DNA of 64,000 nucleotides from CAZZEX01 sp964653285 (GTDB lineage Bacteria > Chloroflexota > Anaerolineae > B4-G1), in assembly GCA_964653285.1 (NCBI GenBank), contig CAZZEX010000006.1:1-64000 (forward strand), read 5' to 3'. The number at the start of each line of letters is the position of its first letter. Position 1 is the stretch's first letter. Shown here piece by piece: positions 32,571 through 40,545 of the stretch. A program made the position numbers and the translations under genes. The notes under the pieces are model-generated. The model worked only from the letters and a program-made list of their open reading frames with translations, was not told the origin of the DNA and did no database searches.

Positions 32571-33605
32571 TTACAGCCCCTTGTCCGCCATAAACTTCAC
32601 CAGGTCGGCCATGCGGACCGAGAAGGCCCATTCGTTATCGTACCAGGCTATCACCTTGACCATGTTGCCGCCTATCATCATGGTGGACAACCCATCCACG
32701 ATGGAGGAACGCGGGTCGCCCTTGTAGTCCATTGAGACCAGCGGCTCCTCGGAGTAGCCCATGATGCCCTTCATTGGGCCTTCGGCGGCGGCTTTGAGGG
32801 CGGCGTTGACCTCCTCGACGGTGGTCGTCTTCTCCAGTTCGGCCACGAAGTCCACGATGGAGACAGTCGGGGTGGGGACGCGCAGCGCCATGCCGTTGAA
32901 CTTGCCCTTCAGTCCTGGGATGACCAGCGCCAGCGCCTTGGCCGCGCCGGTGGTGGTGGGGATGATGTTCAGGGCGGCGGCCCGGGCGCGCCTGAGATCC
33001 TTCGATGCCAGGTCCAGGACCCTCTGGGCAGTGGTGTAAGAGTGGATGGTGGTCATCAGCCCCTTGACGATGCCGAAGTTGTCGAAGATGACCTTGGCGA
33101 CGGGAGCCAGGCAGTTGGTGGTGCAGGAACCCATCGAGAGGATGTGATGTCGCGTCGGGTCGTACATCTCGTCGTTCACGCCCAGCACGATAGTCAAGTC
33201 TACACTGTCGGCCGGCTTGGCCGGAGCGCTGACGATGACTTTCTTTGCCCCTGCCGGGTCAATGTGTGCCGCTGCCTTCTTCCCGTCGCGGAAGACACCA
33301 GTGGATTCGATCACGACCTCCGCGCCCAGGTCGCCCCAGGGCAGTTTCGCCGGGTCGCGCTCGGCGAAGACTTTGATGTGGTCGCCGTCCACGACGATGT
33401 CTCCCCCGACCACCTCGACTGTGCCGGCATACTTGCCGAAGTTGGAATCGTACTTGAACAGGTGAGCATTGGTCTCAGGCGGAAAGAGGTCGTTGACGGC
33501 GACGACGTCGAACTCGTCGCAGTAGTTCTCCTTCATCGCCTTGAGCACCTGTCGGCCGATACGGCCGAAACCGTTGATACCGATTTTCACTGTCATTGCT
33601 GTCAT
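32571..33605 (-). CDS. gap: Glyceraldehyde-3-phosphate dehydrogenase
   Basis: The 344-residue protein oxidises glyceraldehyde 3-phosphate with NAD. The Rossmann motif is KIGINGFGRIGRQVLKAM near residue 6, followed by VAVNDL, suggesting NAD rather than NADP. The catalytic Cys is in SMGSCTTNCLAP near 155 and the partner His in TTIHSYTTAQRV near 182. The C-terminal YDNEWAFSVRMADL is typical. AAAGGAG is 7 bases before the ATG at 33605. Order yvcK-like, gap, pgk, tpiA suggests a single operon driven from 35019. Confidence 0.97.
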   Translation of the reverse strand: MTAMTVKIGINGFGRIGRQVLKAMKENYCDEFDVVAVNDLFPPETNAHLFKYDSNFGKYAGTVEVVGGDIVVDGDHIKVFAERDPAKLPWGDLGAEVVIESTGVFRDGKKAAAHIDPAGAKKVIVSAPAKPADSVDLTIVLGVNDEMYDPTRHHILSMGSCTTNCLAPVAKVIFDNFGIVKGLMTTIHSYTTAQRVLDLASKDLRRARAAALNIIPTTTGAAKALALVIPGLKGKFNGMALRVPTPTVSIVDFVAELEKTTTVEEVNAALKAAAEGPMKGIMGYSEEPLVSMDYKGDPRSSIVDGLSTMMIGGNMVKVIAWYDNEWAFSVRMADLVKFMADKGL

Positions 33606-33644
33606 TGCTCTGCTCCTTTCATTTGTTGGGATATATGGTTGTTC

Positions 33645-34937
33645 TCACAACAGGCGTAGCAACGCTTGCGCCAGTTTGTGGCCGTCGTGTCGCCAGGGAT
33701 GGGCTGGATCAACCACGTCAGCGGTAATCAGCCGGTACCCTGCGTCGGGTGGGAAGTCCAGCGGCACTAACTCGACTCCGGGGGGCGCGTCGAAGTCCAC
33801 GTCCAGGTTATCGTTGACCAGCACTACCGGGAAGAAGCCGGCTCCCACGTGCGCTTCCAGCGCTGCGACGTGATCGCCCGCGGTGTACCCCTCTGTCTCG
33901 CCGCGCTGGGTAGCGACGTTGCAGACGTAGACCTTGAGCGCACGGCTGGTCGCAACTGCCCGCGCCACGTCCGGAACGAGCAGGTTGGGGAGGATGCTGG
34001 TGTAGAGGCTGCCGGGACCAGCCACGATCATGTCTGCCTCCAGCAGCGCGCGCACCGCGCCAGGGTAAGCCGGGGCGTCGTTGGGCTCCAGGTAAACCCG
34101 TTCGATGGCTTCGCTTGCCTCGGCGATACTCGACTCGCCAGTCACTCGGCTGACCCCGACCGGTTCGGCCCGCAAGTCGGCCGTCAACGTCACATCTTGT
34201 AGTGTGCTGGGTACCACGCGCCCCTGCACCGCCAACACCCGCCCCGACTCCATGACCGCCCGCTCGAAACTGCCGGTCACCTCCGCCATCGCGGTGATGA
34301 AGAGGTTGCCGAAACTGTGGCCGTTGAGCCCGCTGCCGCCGCTGCTTGTCCTGAGCGCAGTCGAAGGGAAGCGGTACTGGAACAACTGGGTTGTCAGCGC
34401 CTCGTCGTCGGCCAGCGCGGCGATGCAGTTGCGTAAATCGCCTGGCGGTAGCACACCCAGTTCGCGCCGCAGGCGACCCGAACTACCCCCGTCATCGGCG
34501 ACGGTGACGATGGCGGTGATGTTGGAGGTATATCGTTTAAGCCCGCGCAAAAGGACAGAGAGGCCGTGCCCTCCGCCGATGGCGACGACCTTCGGCCCCC
34601 GCCCACGCTGGTGGTACTGGTATACGGCGTTCACCACCGCCTCCGGGTTGGCGTCCACGAAAGGCTCCAGCAGCGTCTGATTGAGACGGATCAGCGCCAG
34701 CGCCACTGCTGCCACGCCGATCAGCCCGAAGAGCCCAGCCCGCAGACCGCGTGGAATGAATTGTAGGGCCAGGTAGTAGAAGACAGGCGGCAAGGGGTAG
34801 AATTGCCTGAGCATAAAACTGAAGCCCAGGCTCAGAAGCGTGATGCCGCAGGCCAGGAGCAGTAGCCAGCGTTTGACTCCTATGCCAGGGGTTAACCATT
34901 TCAGGGCAGTTCTGATGCGCCTGCGAAGTCTCATCAT
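33645..34937 (-). CDS. YvcK/CofD-family gluconeogenesis factor with N-terminal membrane anchor
   Basis: The 430-residue protein has two hydrophobic segments in its first 90 residues (WLLLLACGITLLSLGFSFML and a second ending in LFGLIGVAAVALALI), then a CofD/YvcK domain with VVAIGGGHGLSVLLRGLKRY near 118, ADDGGSSGRLRRELG near 148 and GNLFITAMAEVTGSFERAV. YvcK proteins bind UDP-sugars and link carbon flux to cell-wall synthesis. A dispersed repeat (34344-34368) is inserted in frame and encodes PSTALRTS, between LFQYRF and GSGLNGHSFGN. It precedes gap and has a strong promoter. Confidence 0.88.
   Translation of the reverse strand: MMRLRRRIRTALKWLTPGIGVKRWLLLLACGITLLSLGFSFMLRQFYPLPPVFYYLALQFIPRGLRAGLFGLIGVAAVALALIRLNQTLLEPFVDANPEAVVNAVYQYHQRGRGPKVVAIGGGHGLSVLLRGLKRYTSNITAIVTVADDGGSSGRLRRELGVLPPGDLRNCIAALADDEALTTQLFQYRFPSTALRTSSGGSGLNGHSFGNLFITAMAEVTGSFERAVMESGRVLAVQGRVVPSTLQDVTLTADLRAEPVGVSRVTGESSIAEASEAIERVYLEPNDAPAYPGAVRALLEADMIVAGPGSLYTSILPNLLVPDVARAVATSRALKVYVCNVATQRGETEGYTAGDHVAALEAHVGAGFFPVVLVNDNLDVDFDAPPGVELVPLDFPPDAGYRLITADVVDPAHPWRHDGHKLAQALLRLL
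34344..34368. repeat. Dispersed repeat inserted in frame in the yvcK-like gene
   Basis: The 25-base word begins GCTTGTCCTGAGC and ends AGTCGAAGGG. I recognise this as a repeat seen between genes in many bacterial genomes. Here it adds about nine residues to the YvcK domain without breaking the frame. Confidence 0.65.
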
Positions 34938-34990
34938 TTGCTTCAGCCGTTTCCGTGTGCTTCTCCCGCATCTGTACCAGCAGTAGTTCT

Positions 34991-35019
34991 ATTATAACCG
35001 AACGCTGCATAGACGTCAA
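34991..35019 (-). promoter_or_regulatory. Promoter for the yvcK-gap-pgk-tpiA operon
   Basis: On the minus strand TTGACG (35019-35014) is followed after 17 bases by a perfect TATAAT (34996-34991). The predicted start is near 34984, about 47 bases before the yvcK-like start. Confidence 0.8.
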
Positions 35020-35130
35020 TGGGCCGTATTACCTCGTGTAAAGTGTTGGTGGTGATCTGGGTGGAAGGTTAAGGAGATGGTTAGCGAAAGCGCCCACCCG
35101 GGCCACGGCGGGGGGGGGCAGCGTAGGGAC

Positions 35131-35159
35131 TTGCGCGGGCGGGGCGGTCGGGGTAGAAT
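35131..35159 (+). promoter_or_regulatory. Possible moxR promoter
   Basis: TTGCGC (35131-35136) is followed after 17 GC-rich bases by TAGAAT (35154-35159). The -10 is good and the -35 weak. A start near 35166 would leave a leader of about 20 bases. Confidence 0.5.
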
Positions 35160-35185
35160 GAACTACCAGCACAAGGGGAGGAGAT

Positions 35186-36145
35186 ATGTCAATTTGGGTA
35201 AGAGAGTACACCGACCGCGTCGTCCGCAACGTCGAAACGGTCATCGTCGGCAAACGACAGCAGATTGAGTTGTTGATGGTGGCCCTGCTCTGCCAGGGGC
35301 ACGTCCTCATTGAGGACGTACCCGGCACCGGCAAGACGATGCTGGCCCGGGCTACGGCGCTCAGCTTAGGCATCAGTTTCAGACGGCTGCAGTGCACGCC
35401 CGACTTGCTCCCCAACGACATCACCGGCGTGAGCGTGTTCAACCAGCAGACCAATATCTTCGAGTTTCGCCCTGGCCCGGTCTTCGTCAACGTCCTGCTG
35501 GCCGACGAGATCAACCGGGCCACGCCCCGCGCTCAGGCCGCGATGCTGGAGGCGATGCAGGAACGGCAGGTTACGGTGGATGGCGTCACTCGCCCGCTCC
35601 CTGCGCCGTTTTTGGTGCTGGCTACGCAGAACCCCATCGAATACGAGGGCACCTTTCCCCTGCCCGAGGCCCAGCTCGACCGCTTCCTCATCCGCCTGTC
35701 GCTGGGCTACCCCGAGGCCGACGACGAAGTCCAGATGCTGCGCAACCTTAGAAAACGACACCCGATTGAGACTATAGGTCAGGTGGTGGACGGGGCTGAG
35801 TTGCTGAATCTGCACGACGCCGTTACTGACGTGCACATGGACGAGTCACTGGAACAGTACATTCTGGCCATCGTGCGTGCTACCCGTTCCCATCCCGACG
35901 TGGCGCTGGGAGCCAGTCCACGCGGGTCGCTGGCCCTCTACAAGACCGCCCAGGCGCTGGCAGCGCTGCGCGACCGTGACTACGTCATCCCTGACGACGT
36001 CAAGATGCTGACTCCGCTCACCCTGTCCCACCGGCTGATCCTCAAGCCGGATAGCCAGTTGCGCGGACGCACTGCTCAAGGGGTCTTGGAGGAGATTCTG
36101 GAGCGCACGGAATTGGACGTCGGAGGGCTGGAACCTAATACGTGA
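35186..36145 (+). CDS. MoxR-family AAA+ ATPase
   Basis: The 319-residue protein is a MoxR AAA+ ATPase with Walker A EDVPGTGKTMLARATALS near residue 40, Walker B VLLADEINRATPRAQAAMLE near 105, sensor region VLATQNPIEYEGTFPLPEA near 145, and a C-terminal lid with GASPRGSLALYKTAQALAAL. MoxR proteins act as chaperones or activators for partners, very often encoded with DUF58 and transglutaminase-like or DUF4129 proteins, exactly the order found here. GGGGAGGAG precedes the ATG at 35186. Confidence 0.93.
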   Translation: MSIWVREYTDRVVRNVETVIVGKRQQIELLMVALLCQGHVLIEDVPGTGKTMLARATALSLGISFRRLQCTPDLLPNDITGVSVFNQQTNIFEFRPGPVFVNVLLADEINRATPRAQAAMLEAMQERQVTVDGVTRPLPAPFLVLATQNPIEYEGTFPLPEAQLDRFLIRLSLGYPEADDEVQMLRNLRKRHPIETIGQVVDGAELLNLHDAVTDVHMDESLEQYILAIVRATRSHPDVALGASPRGSLALYKTAQALAALRDRDYVIPDDVKMLTPLTLSHRLILKPDSQLRGRTAQGVLEEILERTELDVGGLEPNT

Positions 36146-36202
36146 GACGTGAGACGAGATTTTCTCCTAACGAATTACGTTTCACGTTGTACGAGCAACG
36201 CC

Positions 36203-37387
36203 ATGCGAAATTTTGTGTTCTTCCTGCTGCTTCTGTTCGCCCTCGCGGCCCTCCTGCACGTGGACTTCTTCTTCACCATCGTCTATCTCTTCTTCGCCGT
36301 TTATCTGTTGTCGCGCCTCTGGACGCGGCGCACGGTGAAACACCTGCGCGTCCAGCGGCGTTTTGTGGACCACGCCTTCATCGGTGACCGGGTGACGGTG
36401 GATCTGGTGGTGCACAACACTGGCTGGTTGCCTATCCCCTGGCTGGAGGTGCACGAGTCGCTGCCGGTACAACTCATTGCCCCTCCCTTCTATCGCGAAG
36501 TGATCAGCCTGGGCCCGCGCGAGCGACGGCATTTTGTCTACACGCTCAACTGCCGCCAGCGGGGCTATTATCCCATCGGCCCATTGACGATGCAAACCGG
36601 CGATTTGCTGGGCATTGCGTGTCACACCCTGACGCGGGCGGCACTGGAGCACATCACCGTCTACCCCCGCGTGGTCCCCTTCCAGCAATTGGGCCTGCCC
36701 ACGCGTTCCCCACTGGTGGCGCTGCCCGCCCGCTCGCCCCTGTTCGAAGACCCGGCCCGGGTGATGGGCGTGCGCGACTATCAGCGGGGCGACTCCCCCC
36801 GGCGCATTCACTGGACGGCGACGGCCAGCGCCGGCCGGTTGCTGGTCAAACAGTATCAGCCAGCCATCGCCCGCGAAACCCTCATCTGTCTTGACCTGAA
36901 CCGTGAGGACTACGAGCGCCGTCAGCGATACACCGCCACCGAACTGGCCATCGTCGTCGCGGCCTCCATTGCCAATCACGTCATCGTCAGGGAGGGGCTG
37001 CCGGCAGGGTTGGCCACCGAGGCGTGGGACCCGCTGCTTGACGAACAGGCTCGCTTCTTCCTGCCCCCATGCCCGGAGCGTGCCCATCTGATGAGCCTGT
37101 TGGAAGTGCTGGCCCGGGTGCAGATCACGTCAGCGACGCAGTTTGTGCACCTGCTGCGCCGCGAGAGCGTGAACCTCTCGTGGGGAGCCACTCTATTGGT
37201 CATCACCGGTCGCGAGAGCGAACCGCTGTTCGACACCCTGGTCTATTTGCGGCGGGCCGGATTCGCCGTCGCGTTGATCCTGGTGCGATCAGGTCGCCCA
37301 TCGTCCGAACTGCAAGAGCGGGCCGGCTTGCTCAGCGTGCCGATTCACCGGGTATGGCACGAACGCGACCTGGAGACGTGGCAATGA
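36203..37387 (+). CDS. DUF58 domain membrane-anchored protein
   Basis: The 394-residue protein starts MRNFVFFLLLLFALAALLHV and has two hydrophobic segments in the first 45 residues. A long extracytoplasmic-like beta region follows, and then the DUF58 signature RDYQRGDSPRRIHWTATAS near residue 190 with a von Willebrand A-like fold including ETLICLDLNRED. DUF58 proteins work with MoxR ATPases; the precise role is unclear. An upstream ATG at 36149 would be read from a repeat-rich junction and is not preferred. The stop overlaps the next start by 4 bases. Confidence 0.87.
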   Translation: MRNFVFFLLLLFALAALLHVDFFFTIVYLFFAVYLLSRLWTRRTVKHLRVQRRFVDHAFIGDRVTVDLVVHNTGWLPIPWLEVHESLPVQLIAPPFYREVISLGPRERRHFVYTLNCRQRGYYPIGPLTMQTGDLLGIACHTLTRAALEHITVYPRVVPFQQLGLPTRSPLVALPARSPLFEDPARVMGVRDYQRGDSPRRIHWTATASAGRLLVKQYQPAIARETLICLDLNREDYERRQRYTATELAIVVAASIANHVIVREGLPAGLATEAWDPLLDEQARFFLPPCPERAHLMSLLEVLARVQITSATQFVHLLRRESVNLSWGATLLVITGRESEPLFDTLVYLRRAGFAVALILVRSGRPSSELQERAGLLSVPIHRVWHERDLETWQ

Positions 37388-38970
37388 ATCGTCATCCGTG
37401 GCTGGAGAATCTGTTCCGCCCGCTGGCGATCGGGGCGATGTTTGGCTGCATCGCTCTATCGTTAGTGGGTTTGGTGCATCTGTTCGCCCCGGCCTGGAAC
37501 GGGACGTACTTCATCGTGGGATGTGTGCTGGCGGCATTGGAGGCCAGCTATTCGTACCGGCTGATCCGGGCCAGGCAGTTGCGGGGCACCGATGTCCTGC
37601 GATTCCGGGCGGTCGAGATCACGCTGTTTTTCATCTTGCTCAAGATCGGTAGCTACATAGGCGACGGATGGGCACACGTGCTGGCGGACATTCAAACCTG
37701 GCCGCACCACCCACTCGACGCCATGGATCCCGAGATGACGGCCGCCTTCATCCTGGCTCTTCTCTCCTGGTGGGTTTCCACCCAGACAGCACGTGATCTG
37801 GAGCGAATTGGTGAACCTCCTGAGCGCCGTCGCTACTATGTGCCTCCCAGAGAGAGCCTCGCCAACCGCTTCTTTTGGGGGGGAGCGGTGCTGTTGCTCA
37901 TCGCCGGCTTGAACCGCATCGGGATCGCCGCGCTGCTGAACCTGCGTCGTCCACCGGTGCCTGGACTGGTGCTCAACGTGTTGGTCTATTTCCTGCTGGG
38001 GCTGGTGATGCTGGGGCAGATGCAGTTCGTCACGCTGCGTATACGGTGGCAGGCGCAGAAGATAAAGATCGCCGATGAATTGGCGGGTCGCTGGGTGCGC
38101 TACAGCCTGGTCGTCATCGGCCTGGCGGCGCTGGTGGCTTTCTTGCTCCCCACCGATTACACGCTGGGTCTATTGGATCTGGTGGGAGGCGCACTGGACC
38201 TGATAGTCAGCACCCTCTCGTTCCTCGCCGGGCTGCTTTTCTTTCTCATCAGCCTCCCTGTCTGGCTGTGGCTCTACCTGCTGTTCCTGCTTACCGGTGG
38301 CCCGTCCTCTCCCCCACAGCCCAGCCTCCCATCGCTTCAACCTCAGGAGCCCGGTGGCCCTGGCGGCGCTGCACCTGGTTGGTTCGAGATACTGCGGTCG
38401 CTTCTTTTCTGGACCGTCGCGTTGGGAATGGTTGTCTATGTGGTCCGCAGTTACCTGCTCGACCACCTGGAAATACTGGGAGCCTTGGCCGCGCTGGGGC
38501 CGATCCGCGCGCTGCGTCGTTTCTTGGCCGCTCTCTGGCGCCGCATAGTCGGGTTGGCGGAGACCATCAACGAGCGGTTTCCACGCCGGTCGTTGTTGCG
38601 GCGGGTGAGCCCCAGGCCGTCCGAGGGGCCTTTCCGTTTCTTCCGGCTGGGTGCACTCCCGCCCCGCGAGCGCGTCCTGTACTACTACCTGAGCATCCTG
38701 CGGCGCGCGGGCCGGCAGGGCTTCCCCCGCCGGCGCGCCCAGACGCCCCACGAATACGACGCCAGCCTGGGGCCCCACCTGCCCGAGGCGCAGCAGGAGA
38801 TGAGCCTGCTCACCCAGGCCTTCGTGGAGGCACGCTACAGCCGGCACGCCATTGACCAGGAGCGGGCCAGACAGGTGCGCGCTGACTGGCAACGAGTGAA
38901 GGCCGGGCTGCGGGCGCTCAAGCGCAAAACAGAAGCCGGTGATCGGTCCGGTGCAGACAAAGAGCCGTAA
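37384..38970 (+). CDS. DUF4129 C-terminal domain membrane protein
   Basis: The 528-residue protein has about eight membrane segments in its first 360 residues, including FGCIALSLVGLVHLFAP near 25 and a long one around VSTLSFLAGLLFFLISLPVW near 285. A Pro/Ser-rich loop and one more helix follow, then a soluble C-terminal DUF4129 domain with PPRERVLYYYLSILRRAGR near 430 and TPHEYDASLGPHL. The start at 37384 overlaps the DUF58 stop (ATGA), so expression is coupled. In other genomes this domain is fused to transglutaminase cores; no transglutaminase domain is visible here. Confidence 0.82.
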   Translation: MNRHPWLENLFRPLAIGAMFGCIALSLVGLVHLFAPAWNGTYFIVGCVLAALEASYSYRLIRARQLRGTDVLRFRAVEITLFFILLKIGSYIGDGWAHVLADIQTWPHHPLDAMDPEMTAAFILALLSWWVSTQTARDLERIGEPPERRRYYVPPRESLANRFFWGGAVLLLIAGLNRIGIAALLNLRRPPVPGLVLNVLVYFLLGLVMLGQMQFVTLRIRWQAQKIKIADELAGRWVRYSLVVIGLAALVAFLLPTDYTLGLLDLVGGALDLIVSTLSFLAGLLFFLISLPVWLWLYLLFLLTGGPSSPPQPSLPSLQPQEPGGPGGAAPGWFEILRSLLFWTVALGMVVYVVRSYLLDHLEILGALAALGPIRALRRFLAALWRRIVGLAETINERFPRRSLLRRVSPRPSEGPFRFFRLGALPPRERVLYYYLSILRRAGRQGFPRRRAQTPHEYDASLGPHLPEAQQEMSLLTQAFVEARYSRHAIDQERARQVRADWQRVKAGLRALKRKTEAGDRSGADKEP

Positions 38971-39029
38971 GTATCCAGCGAAGCCTCGCCTTGAACCCAG
39001 TACTGTACCCCTTGTCCAGACAAAACCCC

Positions 39030-39059
39030 TTGGCATGGCAGCCAGGTATGGCGTATAAT
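39030..39059 (+). promoter_or_regulatory. Orphan sigma70-type promoter
   Basis: TTGGCA (39030-39035) is followed after 18 bases by a perfect TATAAT (39054-39059), pointing into 39066-39332, where no convincing protein gene is found and where the next gene is convergent. Confidence 0.65.
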
Positions 39060-39065
39060 TGAGCC

Positions 39066-39332
39066 GCGCCAGCGCTTCGAGGAGGTCAGCGCAGGAGGCG
39101 ACTCAGGCTCATGGTGGCTCGACAGGGCAACGATGCAGGCGATCGGCCTGCATTTTGCAGGTTTGCTTCCCCCTGGCGAGATGATGGCGTATCACCGGGA
39201 ACCCACCTTCAAAGTGGTCCTATGACCCGTCGACCTGGGGGAGATTGTGGCACGCTGCAACGCGCGGATAGTCAGGGTCGCGTGGCTGAGGTGGCGGTGT
39301 GGCGTGAAACATCTCTTGTCGTCGCTGCGTCT
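39066..39332 (+). other. Gene-free stretch that may encode a noncoding RNA
   Basis: This stretch follows a good promoter and folds locally: GCAGGCGATCGGCCTGC (39135-39151), CCTGCATTTTGCAGG (39147-39161, alternative to the first), and CCACCTTCAAAGTGG (39203-39217). It has no match that I recognise to 6S, SRP, RNase P or tmRNA. No T-rich terminator is clear. The stretch 38971-39029 has no features. Confidence 0.3.
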
Positions 39333-40343
39333 TCAGTCCTCGGTTGTCACGATCACCGAGACGGGCTTGTGATCGCTCGTTTTCGCGCTCCTCGGGAGTG
39401 TGGTATTGATCAAGTCGTGGATCTCGTGCTCGACCTTCCCGGCGTGCGCGTCGATCCTCCACGGGAGCGACCCGTCGACCAACCCCTGCGTGAACAGGAT
39501 GTGATCGAGCAGGATATGAGGATCACGGCCCGGATCCACAAAGTCTTTGAAGTAGACACTCCACCGCAGGTGGTCCGCGAAGTCGAACAGCGCGTGGTTC
39601 AGGAACCTGCTCGCGGAGAAAATGTCGCCCTGGACGTTGGAGACCAGATCGAAGAAGAGAAACTGCTCCTCGAAGTATTCCTTGCCCGGGCCGTCGTTCA
39701 GATCGCCCATAACGAAGATCGCCGGGTTCTCAACCTGTCTGAACTTGGCGTCAATGTAGGCCCGGACGTTCGCCGCCTCGGTGGTCATCTTGATCCGAGC
39801 CGTAAGCGCCTTCCGCACGAACATTTCGCGTTCCACGCCTCCTTCATCCCACATGTGCTTGCCATGATTGACAAACTTGCTTTTGAGATGCAGACCAATG
39901 AACTCGACGCGGAAACCATTCCAATCGAGTACGAGAATCTGAGGATGGCGGTAATGCCGGTGGTTCCGCTCCTCGAATTCTCCCCAGAAATGACACTTCC
40001 AGGAGCGGCCTGCAAACGCATCCCACGTCTTGATGGGAAGAAGCGAAGCCCGGTTCGAGTGATTCTCGCGGACGAGGAACCAAATCCATTGAGTGCCCCG
40101 CGTCCCGTACTCCCCATCAGTGGCCTTCACCGTGACCCACTTGCCGTCCAGCAGGTCGTTTGAGACTCGGTCGATCGCCTCCTCGCCTCTCGGCCCTTCC
40201 AACAAGCAAAGGATGTCGGGTGAAAGATCGTGAATCTCGCGAACGATGGCCTCTCGCCGCCTGCGTGCGCTACCGCTGAGGGTATTCTTCGTCAGGCGAT
40301 TCAAGTGTGCAACGTTCCACGACGTAATCTTGATGGTGCCCAT
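39333..40343 (-). CDS. Endonuclease/exonuclease/phosphatase-fold protein
   Basis: The 336-residue protein has the core motifs of the EEP (DNase I/sphingomyelinase-like) superfamily: TSWNVAHLN near residue 7, ILCLLEGPRGEE near 45 with the metal-binding Glu, EFIGLHLKSKFVNHG near 150, FVMGDLNDGPG near 210, LLDHILFTQG near 280 and TSDHKPVSVI at the C-terminus. The catalytic set appears intact, so a metal-dependent phosphoesterase is expected; DNA, RNA, lipid or sugar phosphate substrates are all possible. AGGAGG five bases before the ATG at 40343 sets the start. There is no signal peptide. It stands alone beside a MITE remnant. Confidence 0.88.
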   Translation of the reverse strand: MGTIKITSWNVAHLNRLTKNTLSGSARRRREAIVREIHDLSPDILCLLEGPRGEEAIDRVSNDLLDGKWVTVKATDGEYGTRGTQWIWFLVRENHSNRASLLPIKTWDAFAGRSWKCHFWGEFEERNHRHYRHPQILVLDWNGFRVEFIGLHLKSKFVNHGKHMWDEGGVEREMFVRKALTARIKMTTEAANVRAYIDAKFRQVENPAIFVMGDLNDGPGKEYFEEQFLFFDLVSNVQGDIFSASRFLNHALFDFADHLRWSVYFKDFVDPGRDPHILLDHILFTQGLVDGSLPWRIDAHAGKVEHEIHDLINTTLPRSAKTSDHKPVSVIVTTED

Positions 40344-40430
40344 ATATTCCTCCTGGTAATTGATCTGAAAAGTCACTTCTTTGGCAGTACCGCAAAAGTC
40401 GCCTTGACGGTTAGCCCTCATTCTGAGCCA

Positions 40431-40513
40431 GTAGGTCGGATTTGCTATCCGACCCTATGGCGGTTAGCAAAACCGCCCTACGCTGCCCCTGCCCCAAGAT
40501 ATTGAGAAGATAC
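40431..40513. mobile_element. Truncated third copy of the GTATCTTCTCAATA MITE family
   Basis: The right end ATTGAGAAGATAC (40501-40513) matches the terminal repeat of the elements at 10729 and 10862. Inside are the same two hairpins in reverse order: GGTCGGATTTGCTATCCGACC (given as its two arms, 40434-40441 and 40447-40454) and GGCGGT/ACCGCC (40459-40477). The left terminal repeat is missing. TCATTCTGAGC occurs on both sides, at 40418-40428 and 40518-40528. Confidence 0.7.
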
Positions 40514-40516
40514 GCC

Positions 40517-40544
40517 GTCATTCTGAGCGTAGCGAAGAATCTCC
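40517..40544. repeat. Dispersed repeat GTCATTCTGAGCGTAGCG type
   Basis: I recognise GTCATTCTGAGCGTAGCGAA followed by GAATCTCC as a word common between genes in diverse bacteria. It ends just beyond the glycosyltransferase gene. Part of it also occurs at 40418-40428. Confidence 0.5.
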
Positions 40545-40545
40545 C

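Noticed and set aside
37069..38970. Longer start for the DUF4129 protein
   Set aside because: The extension runs antiparallel in frame sense through the DUF58 coding region; the ATG at 37384 gives a clean membrane protein start with ATGA coupling.
39066..39332. 6S, SRP, RNase P or tmRNA
   Set aside because: I looked for their conserved cores and found none; only local hairpins and a promoter are present.
39111..40163. Plus-strand reading frame of 350 codons
   Set aside because: It lies opposite the endonuclease/phosphatase-fold gene, whose motifs are unmistakable, and its own sequence resembles no protein family.
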